DNA from: Oceaniglobus trochenteri
Lineage (GTDB): Bacteria; Pseudomonadota; Alphaproteobacteria; Rhodobacterales; Rhodobacteraceae
DNA: 64,000 bases
Direction of reading: 5' to 3'
Assembly: GCF_020529025.1 (NCBI RefSeq)
Contig: NZ_JACNMM010000011.1
Span: forward strand, 84,474 to 148,473
The first letter of the stretch is position 1, and each line of letters opens with the position of its first letter. The position numbers were made by a program, and so were the translations under genes. Positions 42,830 through 51,537 of this stretch are shown in pieces. Under the pieces are notes generated by a model. The model was given only the letters and a program-made list of their open reading frames with translations. It searched no databases and was not told where the DNA came from.

Positions 42830-43744
42830 TTACTTGATGAAAGGCGACAGCACGTCGCGGGCCAGGCGGAAGCCGCGCTTCACCTTGTCGTCGGTGCCTT
42901 CGAAATTGCGGTCCTCATGCTCGATGATGACCGGGCCGTCATACCCGGCGCGGTAAAGCTCCGAGAAGAACTGCGGCCAGTCCACCTCGCCCAGGCCCGG
43001 CATGCGCGGAATCTGCCATCCCATGCCCACCGACATCACCCCGTTCTCATAAAGCCCGTCACGGTCGATCATCACGTCCTTCGCATGGACATGGGCCATG
43101 CGGTCGCCGAATTCGCGGATGAACCGGCCCTGGTCGATCATCTGCCAGACCAGGTGCGAAGGATCGAAGTTCATGCCGACACCATCGCCCCATTCGTCGA
43201 AGATGCGCCGCCAGATCTTGGGCGAATAGGCGATGTTGTGCCCACCGGGCCATTCATCGCCGCTGAACAGCATGGGGCAGTTTTCAAAGGCCAGGGTCAC
43301 GCCGACATCGCGGGCATGGGCAACGGTTTCGGGGAAGATCTTCTGCGCCCGCGCCCAGTTGTCATCAAGGCCAAGGCTGCGGTCGCCGCCGACGAAGGTA
43401 TTGACCACGCCCACGCCCATCAGCGCGGCAGCGTCGATCACCTTGTTCAGATGGGCCAGCACCGTCTCGCGTTGCGCGTCGTCGGCATGCAGGGGGTTGG
43501 GGTAATAGCCAAGGCCCGAAATTTCGAGCCCCTTCCCCGCAAGTTCCGACACGATGTCCTGTGCCGCGCCCTTCTCCAACCCGTCGACATTGATGTGCGA
43601 GGTGCCGGCATAGCGCCGCGCCTCGCCGCCCGACGCCGGCCAACAGGCGATTTCCAGCGCCTCGAACCCGTCCGAGGCGGCCCAGTCTGCCACCTGGTCC
43701 AGGGGCGTATCTTCAAAAGGTGCCGTGAGAATTCCGAGTTTCAT
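42830..43744 (-). CDS. Sugar phosphate isomerase/epimerase-family TIM-barrel protein
   Basis: A 304-residue TIM barrel. Metal-ligand candidates are placed as in IolE/xylose-isomerase relatives: Glu in LAFENCP, Asp and His in NFDPSHL, His in HVHAKD and Glu in IIEHED. It is the last gene of the operon, 18 bases after a Gfo/Idh/MocA dehydrogenase. Together they suggest oxidation followed by isomerisation, hydration or elimination of a ring sugar or cyclitol. Its end is marked by a strong hairpin. Confidence 0.85.
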   Translation of the reverse strand: MKLGILTAPFEDTPLDQVADWAASDGFEALEIACWPASGGEARRYAGTSHINVDGLEKGAAQDIVSELAGKGLEISGLGYYPNPLHADDAQRETVLAHLNKVIDAAALMGVGVVNTFVGGDRSLGLDDNWARAQKIFPETVAHARDVGVTLAFENCPMLFSGDEWPGGHNIAYSPKIWRRIFDEWGDGVGMNFDPSHLVWQMIDQGRFIREFGDRMAHVHAKDVMIDRDGLYENGVMSVGMGWQIPRMPGLGEVDWPQFFSELYRAGYDGPVIIEHEDRNFEGTDDKVKRGFRLARDVLSPFIK

Positions 43745-43762
43745 TTCAGTGTTCCTTTCCTC

Positions 43763-44917
43763 TCAGGTGCCGGCAATCTCGACCCAGCAACCGCGTTCAT
43801 TGCTTTCGATCACCGCGTCGCAGAAGCGCATTTCGTAATCGCCATCCTCGAAGCTGGCATAGGTGGATGTGGGCTGGCGTTCACCCTTCACCACGTCGCC
43901 GTAAACCTGGCGGAACAGCGCAAGGAAGGTATCGGCAAAGCCTTCGACATGGCCACCGGGCAGGCCCGCGGTGGATGCGGCGATGGGTTTCATCATCGCG
44001 GCGTCACGCTGCAACACCTGGTTGGGCGCATCGCGGTGGCCTAGCCACAGGTGATCGGGCGTTTCCGAATCCCAGGCCGCCGAACCGGCCGAACCTGCCA
44101 GATCCCAGGTCAGCGAATTCTTGCGCCCCATGTTCACCTGACTGGTCGACATCACGCCCCGCCCGCCATTGGGAAAGCGCAGCATGATCATCGCCGCGTC
44201 GTCGGTGGCGATGTCGCGCGCTTCGGTTTCGCCGCTGGCCGTGGTGAAGGTGGCGACGGGGCCGGTGGGTTTCTGGCGCTGCGGGATGAAGGTTTTCAGG
44301 TCGGCAAAGACCGCCTCGGCCTTCATGCCGGTGATGAACTGCATCAGGTCGATCCAGTGGGTGCCGATATCCCCGACCGAGCGCAGCGCGCCCCCCTGGT
44401 CGGTTTCCAGCCGCCAGTTCCAATCCGTCTCTTTCGCCAGCCAGTCCTGGTGGTAGTGGCCGGTGACGAAGCGCACATCGCCCAGGTCTCCGTCGCGCAC
44501 CATTTCGTGGGCCTGCTGGTTCAGCGGATAGAAGCGGATGTTGTAGCAGACGGCGGCGATCCGCCCGCTGTCGCGTGCCAGCTTCACCAGGTCGCCCGAT
44601 TCCTCTGCGGTCAGCGACAGGGGCTTTTCGCAGATTACATGCTTGCCCGCCGCCAGGATCGCCTTGACCTGCGGGTAATGCGCATGGTTGGGCGAGGTGA
44701 CATGCACCACCTGCACGCTGTCATCGGCCAGAAGCGCGTCAAGGTCGTCATAGGCATGGGCGACACCCATGGCCGCCGCCCCCTCGGCCCCGCGCTTCGC
44801 GCTGGAGCCCAGCACGCCGCGCACGTCCACGCCCAGCCGACGCAGGGCGCCCAGGTGAACGCCGCCGATGAAGCCGGTGCCGATCACCGCAACGCCAATG
44901 TCTGAAAATCCGGTCAT
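43763..44917 (-). CDS. Gfo/Idh/MocA-family dehydrogenase 1 of the CUT2 operon
   Basis: A 384-residue oxidoreductase with N-terminal Rossmann motif VAVIGTGFIGGVHLGAL and catalytic Lys in ICEKPLSLT near residue 96. The substrate-domain segment D-I-G-T-H-W-I-D-L-M (about 188) carries the D-x3-H motif of this family. The ATG at 44917 is chosen because earlier codons lack a ribosome site. It lies 28 bases downstream of an SDR gene and has two more relatives further upstream in the operon. Confidence 0.88.
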   Translation of the reverse strand: MTGFSDIGVAVIGTGFIGGVHLGALRRLGVDVRGVLGSSAKRGAEGAAAMGVAHAYDDLDALLADDSVQVVHVTSPNHAHYPQVKAILAAGKHVICEKPLSLTAEESGDLVKLARDSGRIAAVCYNIRFYPLNQQAHEMVRDGDLGDVRFVTGHYHQDWLAKETDWNWRLETDQGGALRSVGDIGTHWIDLMQFITGMKAEAVFADLKTFIPQRQKPTGPVATFTTASGETEARDIATDDAAMIMLRFPNGGRGVMSTSQVNMGRKNSLTWDLAGSAGSAAWDSETPDHLWLGHRDAPNQVLQRDAAMMKPIAASTAGLPGGHVEGFADTFLALFRQVYGDVVKGERQPTSTYASFEDGDYEMRFCDAVIESNERGCWVEIAGT

Positions 44918-44945
44918 GTCATAGCCTTTCTTGCAAGGGGGTCGG

Positions 44946-45677
44946 TTACCCGACCGAGTATCCACCGTCCACCGGCAGGCAGGCGCCGGTCATGAACCCC
45001 GCCAGAGGCGACGCCAGGAACAGGACCGTTCCCGCGATGTCTTCGGGCTGGCCCCAGCGCCCCATGGGGGTGCGGGCCGAAACATTGGCCACATGGGCCG
45101 GGTCGGTGCGGCTTTTGGCCGATTGTTCCGTCACGATGAACCCCGGCGCCACCGCGTTGACGCGGATGCCGTCTCCGGCCCAGGCCACGGCAAGCGACTT
45201 GGTCAACTGCACCACCGCCGCCTTGCTGGCGCCGTAGGCCGGGTTCTTCGGGCTGGCGAAATTGGCATACATCGACGCGATGTTGATCACGGCCCCGCCG
45301 GAGGCCGCAAGTTGCCCGTGGAAGGCCGCCGCACAGCGGAACGATCCGTGCAGGTTCACATCGACGACATGGGAAAAGAAGCCCGGGTCCATCTCCTGCC
45401 CGCGCGAGGTGATGGCGGCACAGTTGACCAGCACGTCCAGCGCCCCGATCCCTTTGGCCAGGGCGGCGACGGCGGCGGTGTCGGTGACGTCAAGCTGGTG
45501 ATAGGTGAAACGGTCGCGGTCCTGCGGGTCGGGTGCGGGTTCGATACCGGTGATCGCCACCTCGGCGCCACGGTCCTGAAAGGCGCGGGCGATGGCCGCA
45601 CCGATCCCGGCCCGGCTGGCGCCGATCACCAGAACCTGCTTGCCGCTGAAATCAAGGTCGAAAGCTGAATGCATCAT
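44946..45677 (-). CDS. Short-chain dehydrogenase/reductase 1 of the CUT2 operon
   Basis: A 243-residue SDR. The nucleotide motif is atypical: V-I-G-A-S-R-A-G-I-G-A-A replaces T-G-x3-G-x-G, with an extra residue before the final Gly pair. The catalytic Tyr-x3-Lys is in PAYGASKAAV, with N-I-A-S-M-Y ahead of it. AGGAGG lies 5 bases before the ATG at 45677 (45674 is an in-frame alternative). The preceding gap holds an RpiR-type inverted repeat, so this gene may start an internally regulated trio. Confidence 0.86.
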   Translation of the reverse strand: MMHSAFDLDFSGKQVLVIGASRAGIGAAIARAFQDRGAEVAITGIEPAPDPQDRDRFTYHQLDVTDTAAVAALAKGIGALDVLVNCAAITSRGQEMDPGFFSHVVDVNLHGSFRCAAAFHGQLAASGGAVINIASMYANFASPKNPAYGASKAAVVQLTKSLAVAWAGDGIRVNAVAPGFIVTEQSAKSRTDPAHVANVSARTPMGRWGQPEDIAGTVLFLASPLAGFMTGACLPVDGGYSVG

Positions 45678-45726
45678 GTGATCCTCCTGCCGTGACCCTG
45701 AGCGCAACGGGCAGTATTTTGCAAGG

Positions 45727-45757
45727 ATATTTTCACTTTCGTGCATAATGAAAATAT
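45727..45757. promoter_or_regulatory. Candidate RpiR operator within the CUT2 operon
   Basis: ATATTTTCA (45727-45735) and TGAAAATAT (45749-45757) are perfect inverted repeats 13 bases apart. TGAAA/TTTCA half-sites are typical of RpiR-family regulators, and the RpiR-type gene ends 8 bases away. It lies 50-80 bases upstream of the SDR start, fitting an internal regulated promoter. Confidence 0.55.
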
Positions 45758-45764
45758 GCGCCCT

Positions 45765-46634
45765 TCAACTGGCATTGCGAACCCCGCTTGCGCCCTGCGG
45801 CGCCCGGTCGATCCGCCGCCCTGCGCTGACAATGATCGACTGGCACAGGGCCATTGCCGGTATCTGCGACCGGAAATGCCCAAGGCGCGCTTCGCGCACG
45901 AACAGGGTGTGCGCACCGATCCCGGCAATCGGGCTGAGTTCGTTGTCGGTGATCGCCAGAAGGCGCAGGTTGCGCTCGACGGTCTGCTGGGCCAGGGCAA
46001 CGGTTTCGGGGGTGTAGTCATCGAAGGTGATGGCGATGACGGCATCCTCGGGGCGGATGAACCGGGATTGCGCGGCGCGCATAGCGCCGATGTTGTCCAC
46101 CAGGTTCGCCCGCACACCCATCTGAGACAGGCCATAGAAACAATAGGCCCCGACTCCGAAGGCCCCCCGCGCGGCAATGATGTGCACCGTATCGGCCGCG
46201 ACGATGGCTTCCACGAAACCCGAAAGGGCGGTGCGGTCGGTGTCCTGCTCCAGCCGGGTCAGGGTGTCGATCCCGGCCTGCACGAAGGCCCCCAGAACGG
46301 CATCGGGGCTGTCGAGATCGGGCGCGCCTTCGCTTCGCGGAGGGGTGGCCTCGCCGGGGGTGGCAAGCTGGCCGCGCGGGCCAAGAAGGCGCTGGCGAAA
46401 CACTGTCTGAAGCTCGGCAAAGCCGGAGAACCCGATTTCCTTGGTGAACCGCGTCAGGGTTGACGTGGGCACATCCGCCATGCGGGCCAGTTCGACGATG
46501 TTGTAGATCGCCACGTCCTCGGGGTGGTTCAGCACGAACTGCGCCACCTGGCGCAACCGCGGCGACAGCTTCAGATCGTCCGAGGCCAGATGGGTGACCA
46601 GCCCCTGGTAATCGACGATCCCCGGCCGGGGCAT
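45765..46634 (-). CDS. RpiR/MurR-family transcriptional regulator
   Basis: A 289-residue regulator with N-terminal HTH_6 (L-A-R-M-A-D-V-P-T-S-T-L-T-R-F-T-K-E-I-G-F-S-G-F, about 47-70) and a SIS domain (about 125-260) ending SQIPAMALCQSIIVSAG. The ATG at 46634 shares one base with the SDR stop (TAATG); a much longer upstream reading overlaps the whole SDR gene in another frame and was rejected. It sits in the middle of the operon next to its probable operator at 45727-45757. The effector is likely a phosphorylated sugar. Confidence 0.88.
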   Translation of the reverse strand: MPRPGIVDYQGLVTHLASDDLKLSPRLRQVAQFVLNHPEDVAIYNIVELARMADVPTSTLTRFTKEIGFSGFAELQTVFRQRLLGPRGQLATPGEATPPRSEGAPDLDSPDAVLGAFVQAGIDTLTRLEQDTDRTALSGFVEAIVAADTVHIIAARGAFGVGAYCFYGLSQMGVRANLVDNIGAMRAAQSRFIRPEDAVIAITFDDYTPETVALAQQTVERNLRLLAITDNELSPIAGIGAHTLFVREARLGHFRSQIPAMALCQSIIVSAGRRIDRAPQGASGVRNAS

Positions 46635-47410
46635 TACGCGCCCATCACCCGTTGTTCCAGGTCGATGCAGGTGCCCGTCTGCAAGCCCGAATAATCGCTG
46701 AGCAGGTAGACCGCCAGGCGCGCCACCTCGACCGGTTGCAGAAGACGGCCCAGGGGCTGAGAGGCCGCTGCCTTGCCCAGCCAGTCTTCGCCCTTGTTCA
46801 GGGTATGGGCCTGCATTTCCATTTCGCCCTGGGTCGGGGACCAGCCCATGTTGATGCCATTCACGCGGATGCGGTCGGCCAGGTGGGCATTGGCGGCGTT
46901 CTTCGTCAGGGTCGCCAGAGCCCCTTTCGAGGCGGAATAGATCGCCAGTTCGGGCGATCCGCAGTGGGCGTTGATCGACTGGATATTGACGATGGACCCC
47001 GGCGCAGCCTCGGCCTTGCGGTGGGCGATGAAGGCCTGCATCAGGAAGAACGGCGCCCTTGCGTTCAGGTTGAACAGGCTGTCCCACTGCGCCTCGGTTC
47101 CGTCCAGCATCCCCGCGCGGGTGGTCAGACCCGCCGCGTTGACCAGGCCGTGAACCTCGCCGCGCCACTCCAGCACCCGCGCGAACAGATCCTGCGGCGC
47201 GCCCTCCTGCCCCAGGTCGGCGGCGAAAAAGCCCGCCTCGCAGCCCAGTTCGCGCAGGCCCTGCGCCACGTCTTCGCCCGCCTGCTGTGAACGGCCCGCA
47301 AGGGCAACGGCCGCCGCGCCGCGCCGCGCGGCCTCGTGCGCGATCTCGGCGCCCAGCCCCTGTGTTCCGCCGGTCACCAGCAGCGTCTTGCCCTGCAAGG
47401 TCAGTTCCAT
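46634..47410 (-). CDS. Short-chain dehydrogenase/reductase 2 of the CUT2 operon
   Basis: A 258-residue SDR with T-G-G-T-Q-G-L-G near residue 13, N-A-A-G near 90, Ser in NIQSINAH and Y-S-A-S-K near 157. GAGGAG lies 6 bases before the ATG at 47410, favouring it over an ATG two codons earlier that would touch the ribosome site. It ends in a one-base overlap with the RpiR-type gene. It probably acts on the keto sugar or acid formed by the Gfo/Idh/MocA enzymes. Confidence 0.88.
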   Translation of the reverse strand: MELTLQGKTLLVTGGTQGLGAEIAHEAARRGAAAVALAGRSQQAGEDVAQGLRELGCEAGFFAADLGQEGAPQDLFARVLEWRGEVHGLVNAAGLTTRAGMLDGTEAQWDSLFNLNARAPFFLMQAFIAHRKAEAAPGSIVNIQSINAHCGSPELAIYSASKGALATLTKNAANAHLADRIRVNGINMGWSPTQGEMEMQAHTLNKGEDWLGKAAASQPLGRLLQPVEVARLAVYLLSDYSGLQTGTCIDLEQRVMGA

Positions 47411-47420
47411 GGCCATCTCC

Positions 47421-48530
47421 TCAGGTTTCGATGCGGCGGGCCGATCCCACCTTGACCGGCTGGCCGGTGCGCCGTGACTGGATCGCGGCAAAGGCCAGGG
47501 CCAGGCTTTCCAGGTTCTCGCGGGCGCCGTTCTCGGGCTCGGCGTCGTCCTCGATGGCGACCAGAAGCGCACCCATGGCCCCCTGGAAACCGTCGTTGAA
47601 CCACGCGCCGTCCAGCGCGGGGGTCGCGGCGCCGTCGGCGGTGGTCAGCGTCACCCGCTGCACCCCCAGGTCGGGGCCGGTGCTGTTCAGGCTGCCCTTT
47701 GTCCCGGCGATATAGGTGGCGTCCTGGGGGCCATGCCGCGTGGCACCGTCAAACACCAGCGAGGCCTGCCCGCCCTCAAGCTCGATCAGAACCTGCGCGG
47801 CCAGCGGCACCTTCGCGCCCTGATCCTGCGCCATGACCGAAGTGGCATAGACCGAGCGCGCCCGCCCGCGCGTCAGGCTGGTGATGAAATCGAACCAGTG
47901 GATGCCGAAATCGTACAGCATCAGGTCTTCGATCTTTTCAAACGGCGTGCCGGCAATCCAGCGGTGATCCCAGTGGAGGGAACAGTGACAGCCCACCGGC
48001 GCCCCGATCAGCCCGCCCTGAACCGCCGCGCGCATCCAGGCCATGTGCGGCGACCAGCGGCCGTTCTGGTTCACGGCCAGCTTCAGACCCCGTTCATCGG
48101 CCAGCGCCACCAGCCGTTCGCCCACGTCCAGATCGAGCACGAAGGGCTTCTGCGACAGCACATGCTTGCCCGCCCGCAGCGCCTGTTCCATCAGCGGCAC
48201 ACGGTCGGTCGGATGCGGCGTGATGTCGACCACGTCGATGGTGGGGTCGTTCAGGATGTCGGCGGCATCGTCGCTGATCCGTGCCTCGGGGTAGAATTCG
48301 GCCGCCTTCTTTTCGGCCTTGGCGCGGGTGCGGTTGCAGATCGCCGCCACGTCCCAACCGGCGGTGCGGTAGGCATCAAGGTGGGCCGAAACGATCCCCC
48401 CTGCCCCGATCACGCCGATCTTCGGGCGATAGCTGCGCGGTGCGGGCGGCCGATAGGCCAGGTCGGGCGCGTCGATCACCGGCACTTCGACGGTTTTCAG
48501 GGCATAGGTATCGGCGTCGGGTTCGCTCAT
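47421..48530 (-). CDS. Gfo/Idh/MocA-family dehydrogenase 2 of the CUT2 operon
   Basis: A 369-residue oxidoreductase. About 30 residues precede the Rossmann motif IGVIGAGGIVSAHLDAY. The catalytic-Lys region reads V-L-S-Q-K-P-F-V, so the usual Glu of E-K-P is Gln, while the Lys is kept. D-F-G-I-H-W-F-D-F (about 205) is the substrate-domain motif. It overlaps its upstream neighbour by 4 bases. The Glu-to-Gln change suggests a different substrate or role from its two relatives. Confidence 0.86.
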   Translation of the reverse strand: MSEPDADTYALKTVEVPVIDAPDLAYRPPAPRSYRPKIGVIGAGGIVSAHLDAYRTAGWDVAAICNRTRAKAEKKAAEFYPEARISDDAADILNDPTIDVVDITPHPTDRVPLMEQALRAGKHVLSQKPFVLDLDVGERLVALADERGLKLAVNQNGRWSPHMAWMRAAVQGGLIGAPVGCHCSLHWDHRWIAGTPFEKIEDLMLYDFGIHWFDFITSLTRGRARSVYATSVMAQDQGAKVPLAAQVLIELEGGQASLVFDGATRHGPQDATYIAGTKGSLNSTGPDLGVQRVTLTTADGAATPALDGAWFNDGFQGAMGALLVAIEDDAEPENGARENLESLALAFAAIQSRRTGQPVKVGSARRIET

Positions 48531-49603
48531 TTCAAAAGCTCCAGCGTGCGCTTTTCCTGTGCCGAACGAACGGCGGTATCGACAATGCGCTGCGCATCGA
48601 GGCAGAGCGCGGCGTTCAGCGGCCCGCCGATGTCTTCGCCGCGGTCAAGGCAGCCCAGCACGTATTCAACAGCGTTGCGCCCCCCCTCGGGCAGCGGATC
48701 GGCCGGCACCGGCGTGGGTTCGGGCCTGGCGCGGGTCTGAACGGTGACGTGATCGGCGTAATCGGCGCTGGCGATGGTGCCGTCGCGTCCGACGAAGACG
48801 AAACCGCAGGTGGGCTGGGGCTGGATCGCCCAGGGGTCGGTGAAGGTGCCCCAGCGGGTCTCCATCTTCGACAGCCCGTGTTCATAGCGGCAGACGGTGA
48901 TCGAATGCTGATCCACCTCGATGCCCGGCGTTTCATCGATCACGCTCGTCACTTCCAGGGGCACGCGCCCGTCCATGTACCAGGTGCCAAGGGTCGCGCC
49001 ATAGCCCAGGTAATCAAGCTGGCTGCCCCCGCCCGAGGCCTTCTTGTACCACCAGGAATCCGGCTTCTGACGTTCCACCTCTTCCGGCGTCACCTCGACC
49101 TTGTCGGCCAGATGATAGAGCGGTCCGCGGTTGCCGTCGTAGAAATGCACCTCGGTCAGCTCGCCGATCGTACCCTCGTCGATCAGCCGTTTGGCGGTGA
49201 CATGGCTTTCGACCCAGGCCAGAGGCCAGTTGATGGCCATCTGCTTGCCCGTGCCCTCCATGGCCTTCATCATCCGGCGGGCATCTTCAACCGACCCGGC
49301 GAAGGGCTTTTCCACCATCACATGCACGCCATGGGGCGCCAGCCGCTCGACGTAATCGGCATGATCGGCGGTGGCGGCACAAAGGATGGCGACATCGGGT
49401 TTCGCCGTCTTCATGCATTCATCAAGATCGGTGAACACCCGGTCTTCGGGAATGCCGAAGGTTTCGATGGCATTCGCCATGCGCGCCGGATCGGGATCGT
49501 AGATCGCCGCGATTTCGGCATCGGGGTGATCATGGACGCAGCGCAGCAGATCGCCCATGTGCATGTGATCGAAGTTGATGCCTGCAATACGCCATTTCGC
49601 CAT
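48527..49603 (-). CDS. Gfo/Idh/MocA-family dehydrogenase 3 of the CUT2 operon
   Basis: A 358-residue oxidoreductase. The nucleotide-binding start reads W-R-I-A-G-I-N-F-D-H-M-H, lacking the common G-x-G-x-x-G, while V-E-K-P-F near residue 95 keeps the catalytic Lys. L-D-Y-L-G-Y-G-A-T near 190 replaces the usual D-x3-H. Weak glycine-motif conservation implies unusual cofactor binding or a lyase-like function as in some family members. It is the first enzyme gene after the permeases (9 bases). Confidence 0.82.
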   Translation of the reverse strand: MAKWRIAGINFDHMHMGDLLRCVHDHPDAEIAAIYDPDPARMANAIETFGIPEDRVFTDLDECMKTAKPDVAILCAATADHADYVERLAPHGVHVMVEKPFAGSVEDARRMMKAMEGTGKQMAINWPLAWVESHVTAKRLIDEGTIGELTEVHFYDGNRGPLYHLADKVEVTPEEVERQKPDSWWYKKASGGGSQLDYLGYGATLGTWYMDGRVPLEVTSVIDETPGIEVDQHSITVCRYEHGLSKMETRWGTFTDPWAIQPQPTCGFVFVGRDGTIASADYADHVTVQTRARPEPTPVPADPLPEGGRNAVEYVLGCLDRGEDIGGPLNAALCLDAQRIVDTAVRSAQEKRTLELLK

Positions 49604-49612
49604 GGTGGCCCC

Positions 49613-50590
49613 CTATCTCTGGTCGGTCAGTCGGATGTAGATTGTCGTCACGGCCAGGATGATCAGGCCGAAGAGGATGCGCCGCGCGCCCTCGGGCATC
49701 TGCAGCAGCGTCAGAAGCGTGCCCAGCACCGTCAGGATCAGTGCGCCGACGATGGTGCCAGAATAGCCCCCCCGCCCGCCGAAGATGGACGTGCCGCCGA
49801 TCACCGCCGCCGCCACCGAAGGCAGCAGAAGCGGATTGACCAGGCTCAGCGACGGGGCCTTGATCAGCCCGACATAAAGAAGCCCGCTGACCCCCGCGAT
49901 CAGACCCGACAGCGCGTAAAGCGCCAGGTAGACCTGCCAGCCGCGCACACCGGAAATCCGCGCCGCCGTCTCGTTCGAGCCGAGCGCGTAAAGCAGCCGC
50001 CCGAAACCCGTGCGCCGCTGGCCCCAGATCAGCAGGATGGCAAAGGGCACGAACAGCACCAGCGCGTTGGGAAAGCCCCAGGTGCGCCCGGTGCCCAGCC
50101 AGGACAGGCTGTCGGGAATGACCGACCCGGTGGCGATGACGAACCGCTGGTAGACCTGAAGGCAGCCGGTGCCGATCAGCCCCGTGCCCAGCGTCATGAT
50201 CAATGGATGGACCCGACAGAAGGCCACCCCGAACCCGTTGACAAGGCCGATGGCGATGGCGGGCAGAAGCCCGATCACGATGGCCATGGGCACGCCCACC
50301 AGCTGCACCTGCGTCGCCATGACGAAGGCCGAAATGGTGGCGGCTACGGCGGCCGACAGGTCGATCCCGCCGGTCAACATGGTCAGGGTCTGGCAGGCCG
50401 CCAGCATGGCCAGCGGAATGGCGAATTTCACCGTGTTACCAATCCAGCGTTCGTTGAAGATGCCGGGGCGCATGAACTCCAGCACGCCGATCAGCGCGAA
50501 CAGCAGCACGATCAGCGGGATCAGCGGGTAATCCCCCAGGAACCGCGCGATCCGGGTGCCCATGGGGGCGGTTTCACGTTCCGTCGTCAT
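49613..50590 (-). CDS. CUT2 (ribose-type) ABC permease 2
   Basis: A 325-residue RbsC-like permease with 8-10 hydrophobic helices and the family block TLTMLTGGIDLSAAVAATIS near residue 70. A conserved C-terminal stretch reads SVAAAVIGGTSIFGGRGGYSGT. It overlaps the other permease by 4 bases. CUT2 importers use one or two such subunits with a fused double ATPase. Confidence 0.9.
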   Translation of the reverse strand: MTTERETAPMGTRIARFLGDYPLIPLIVLLFALIGVLEFMRPGIFNERWIGNTVKFAIPLAMLAACQTLTMLTGGIDLSAAVAATISAFVMATQVQLVGVPMAIVIGLLPAIAIGLVNGFGVAFCRVHPLIMTLGTGLIGTGCLQVYQRFVIATGSVIPDSLSWLGTGRTWGFPNALVLFVPFAILLIWGQRRTGFGRLLYALGSNETAARISGVRGWQVYLALYALSGLIAGVSGLLYVGLIKAPSLSLVNPLLLPSVAAAVIGGTSIFGGRGGYSGTIVGALILTVLGTLLTLLQMPEGARRILFGLIILAVTTIYIRLTDQR

Positions 50591-51537
50591 GTCTTGCGCC
50601 CTTTCATGGCCAGGACCCCGCCCAGCATCACCACCACCACCATGATCGTACCCTCGACGATGGTGGTGACATTCGGATCGACCGAGGCCAGCGTCAGGTC
50701 CATCCGCACAAGGCGCAGGATGAAGACCGCGATGATCGGCCCCAGAAGCGCCCCGCGCCCGCCACCCAGCACGACGCCGCCCAGCACCACCGCGGCAACG
50801 CTGGCCATCAGATAGGGCCCGGGGATCGGCTCTCCGATGCCGGTGGACATGGTCAGGGTCAGCCCGCCAAGTGCCGCGAACAACCCGCAGACCGCATAGG
50901 CCGCGATCCGGGTCAGGCCCACGGAAACCCCCGACCGGTAGGCGGCCAGTTCGTTGCTGCCGATGGCATAGATCGAAAGCCCAAGCCGCGAGCGCGACAG
51001 CGGAATCCAGATCACAGCGACACAGACCACCAGAAAGACGAAGGACCGGGGCAGCCAGGGAAAGATCACGTTGCCGACGATCAGTTCACGCAGCCAGGGC
51101 GTGGCCGCCCCGCCCGGCGCCTTGAGGATCAGAAGCGCCACGCCCTCCCAGACGAAAAGCATGGCAAGCGTCACCACGATGTCGGGCACGCGGGTATAGA
51201 CGATGGCGGCCCCGTTGATCGCCCCCATGGCAAGGCCGATGGCCAGAACGCCGACAACGGCCAGAACCGTGCCCCCGCCCCCGGCGCCATCCATCAGCAC
51301 CGCGGCCGAAACCCCGGCCACCGCCATCATCGACGCAACCGAAAGGTCGATGCCCCCGGCGATCACCACCACCGCCATTCCGGCGGTGGCAAAGGCGAAT
51401 GGCAGGGTCGCGCGGCTGAGCGAATCCAGCCCCGAGATACCGAAATCGGGCTGAATCACCGTGGTCAGCACGAAGAGCAGCGCGAGAAAGGCAAGCAGGC
51501 CAAGAACCCAGCCCTGTTTGGAAATGAGACGGGTCAT
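50587..51537 (-). CDS. CUT2 (ribose-type) ABC permease 1
   Basis: A 316-residue RbsC-like permease. The block VVIAGGIDLSVASMMAVAGV is near residue 60, and ASVAAVVLGGVVLGGGRGALLGP is near 235. It is coupled by ATGA to both the ATPase gene upstream and the second permease downstream. Two different permeases point to a heterodimeric channel. Confidence 0.9.
   Translation of the reverse strand: MTRLISKQGWVLGLLAFLALLFVLTTVIQPDFGISGLDSLSRATLPFAFATAGMAVVVIAGGIDLSVASMMAVAGVSAAVLMDGAGGGGTVLAVVGVLAIGLAMGAINGAAIVYTRVPDIVVTLAMLFVWEGVALLILKAPGGAATPWLRELIVGNVIFPWLPRSFVFLVVCVAVIWIPLSRSRLGLSIYAIGSNELAAYRSGVSVGLTRIAAYAVCGLFAALGGLTLTMSTGIGEPIPGPYLMASVAAVVLGGVVLGGGRGALLGPIIAVFILRLVRMDLTLASVDPNVTTIVEGTIMVVVVMLGGVLAMKGRKT

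Noticed and set aside
48281..50815. An 844-codon plus-strand open frame
   Set aside because: It mirrors two dehydrogenase genes and a permease; no recognisable domain.
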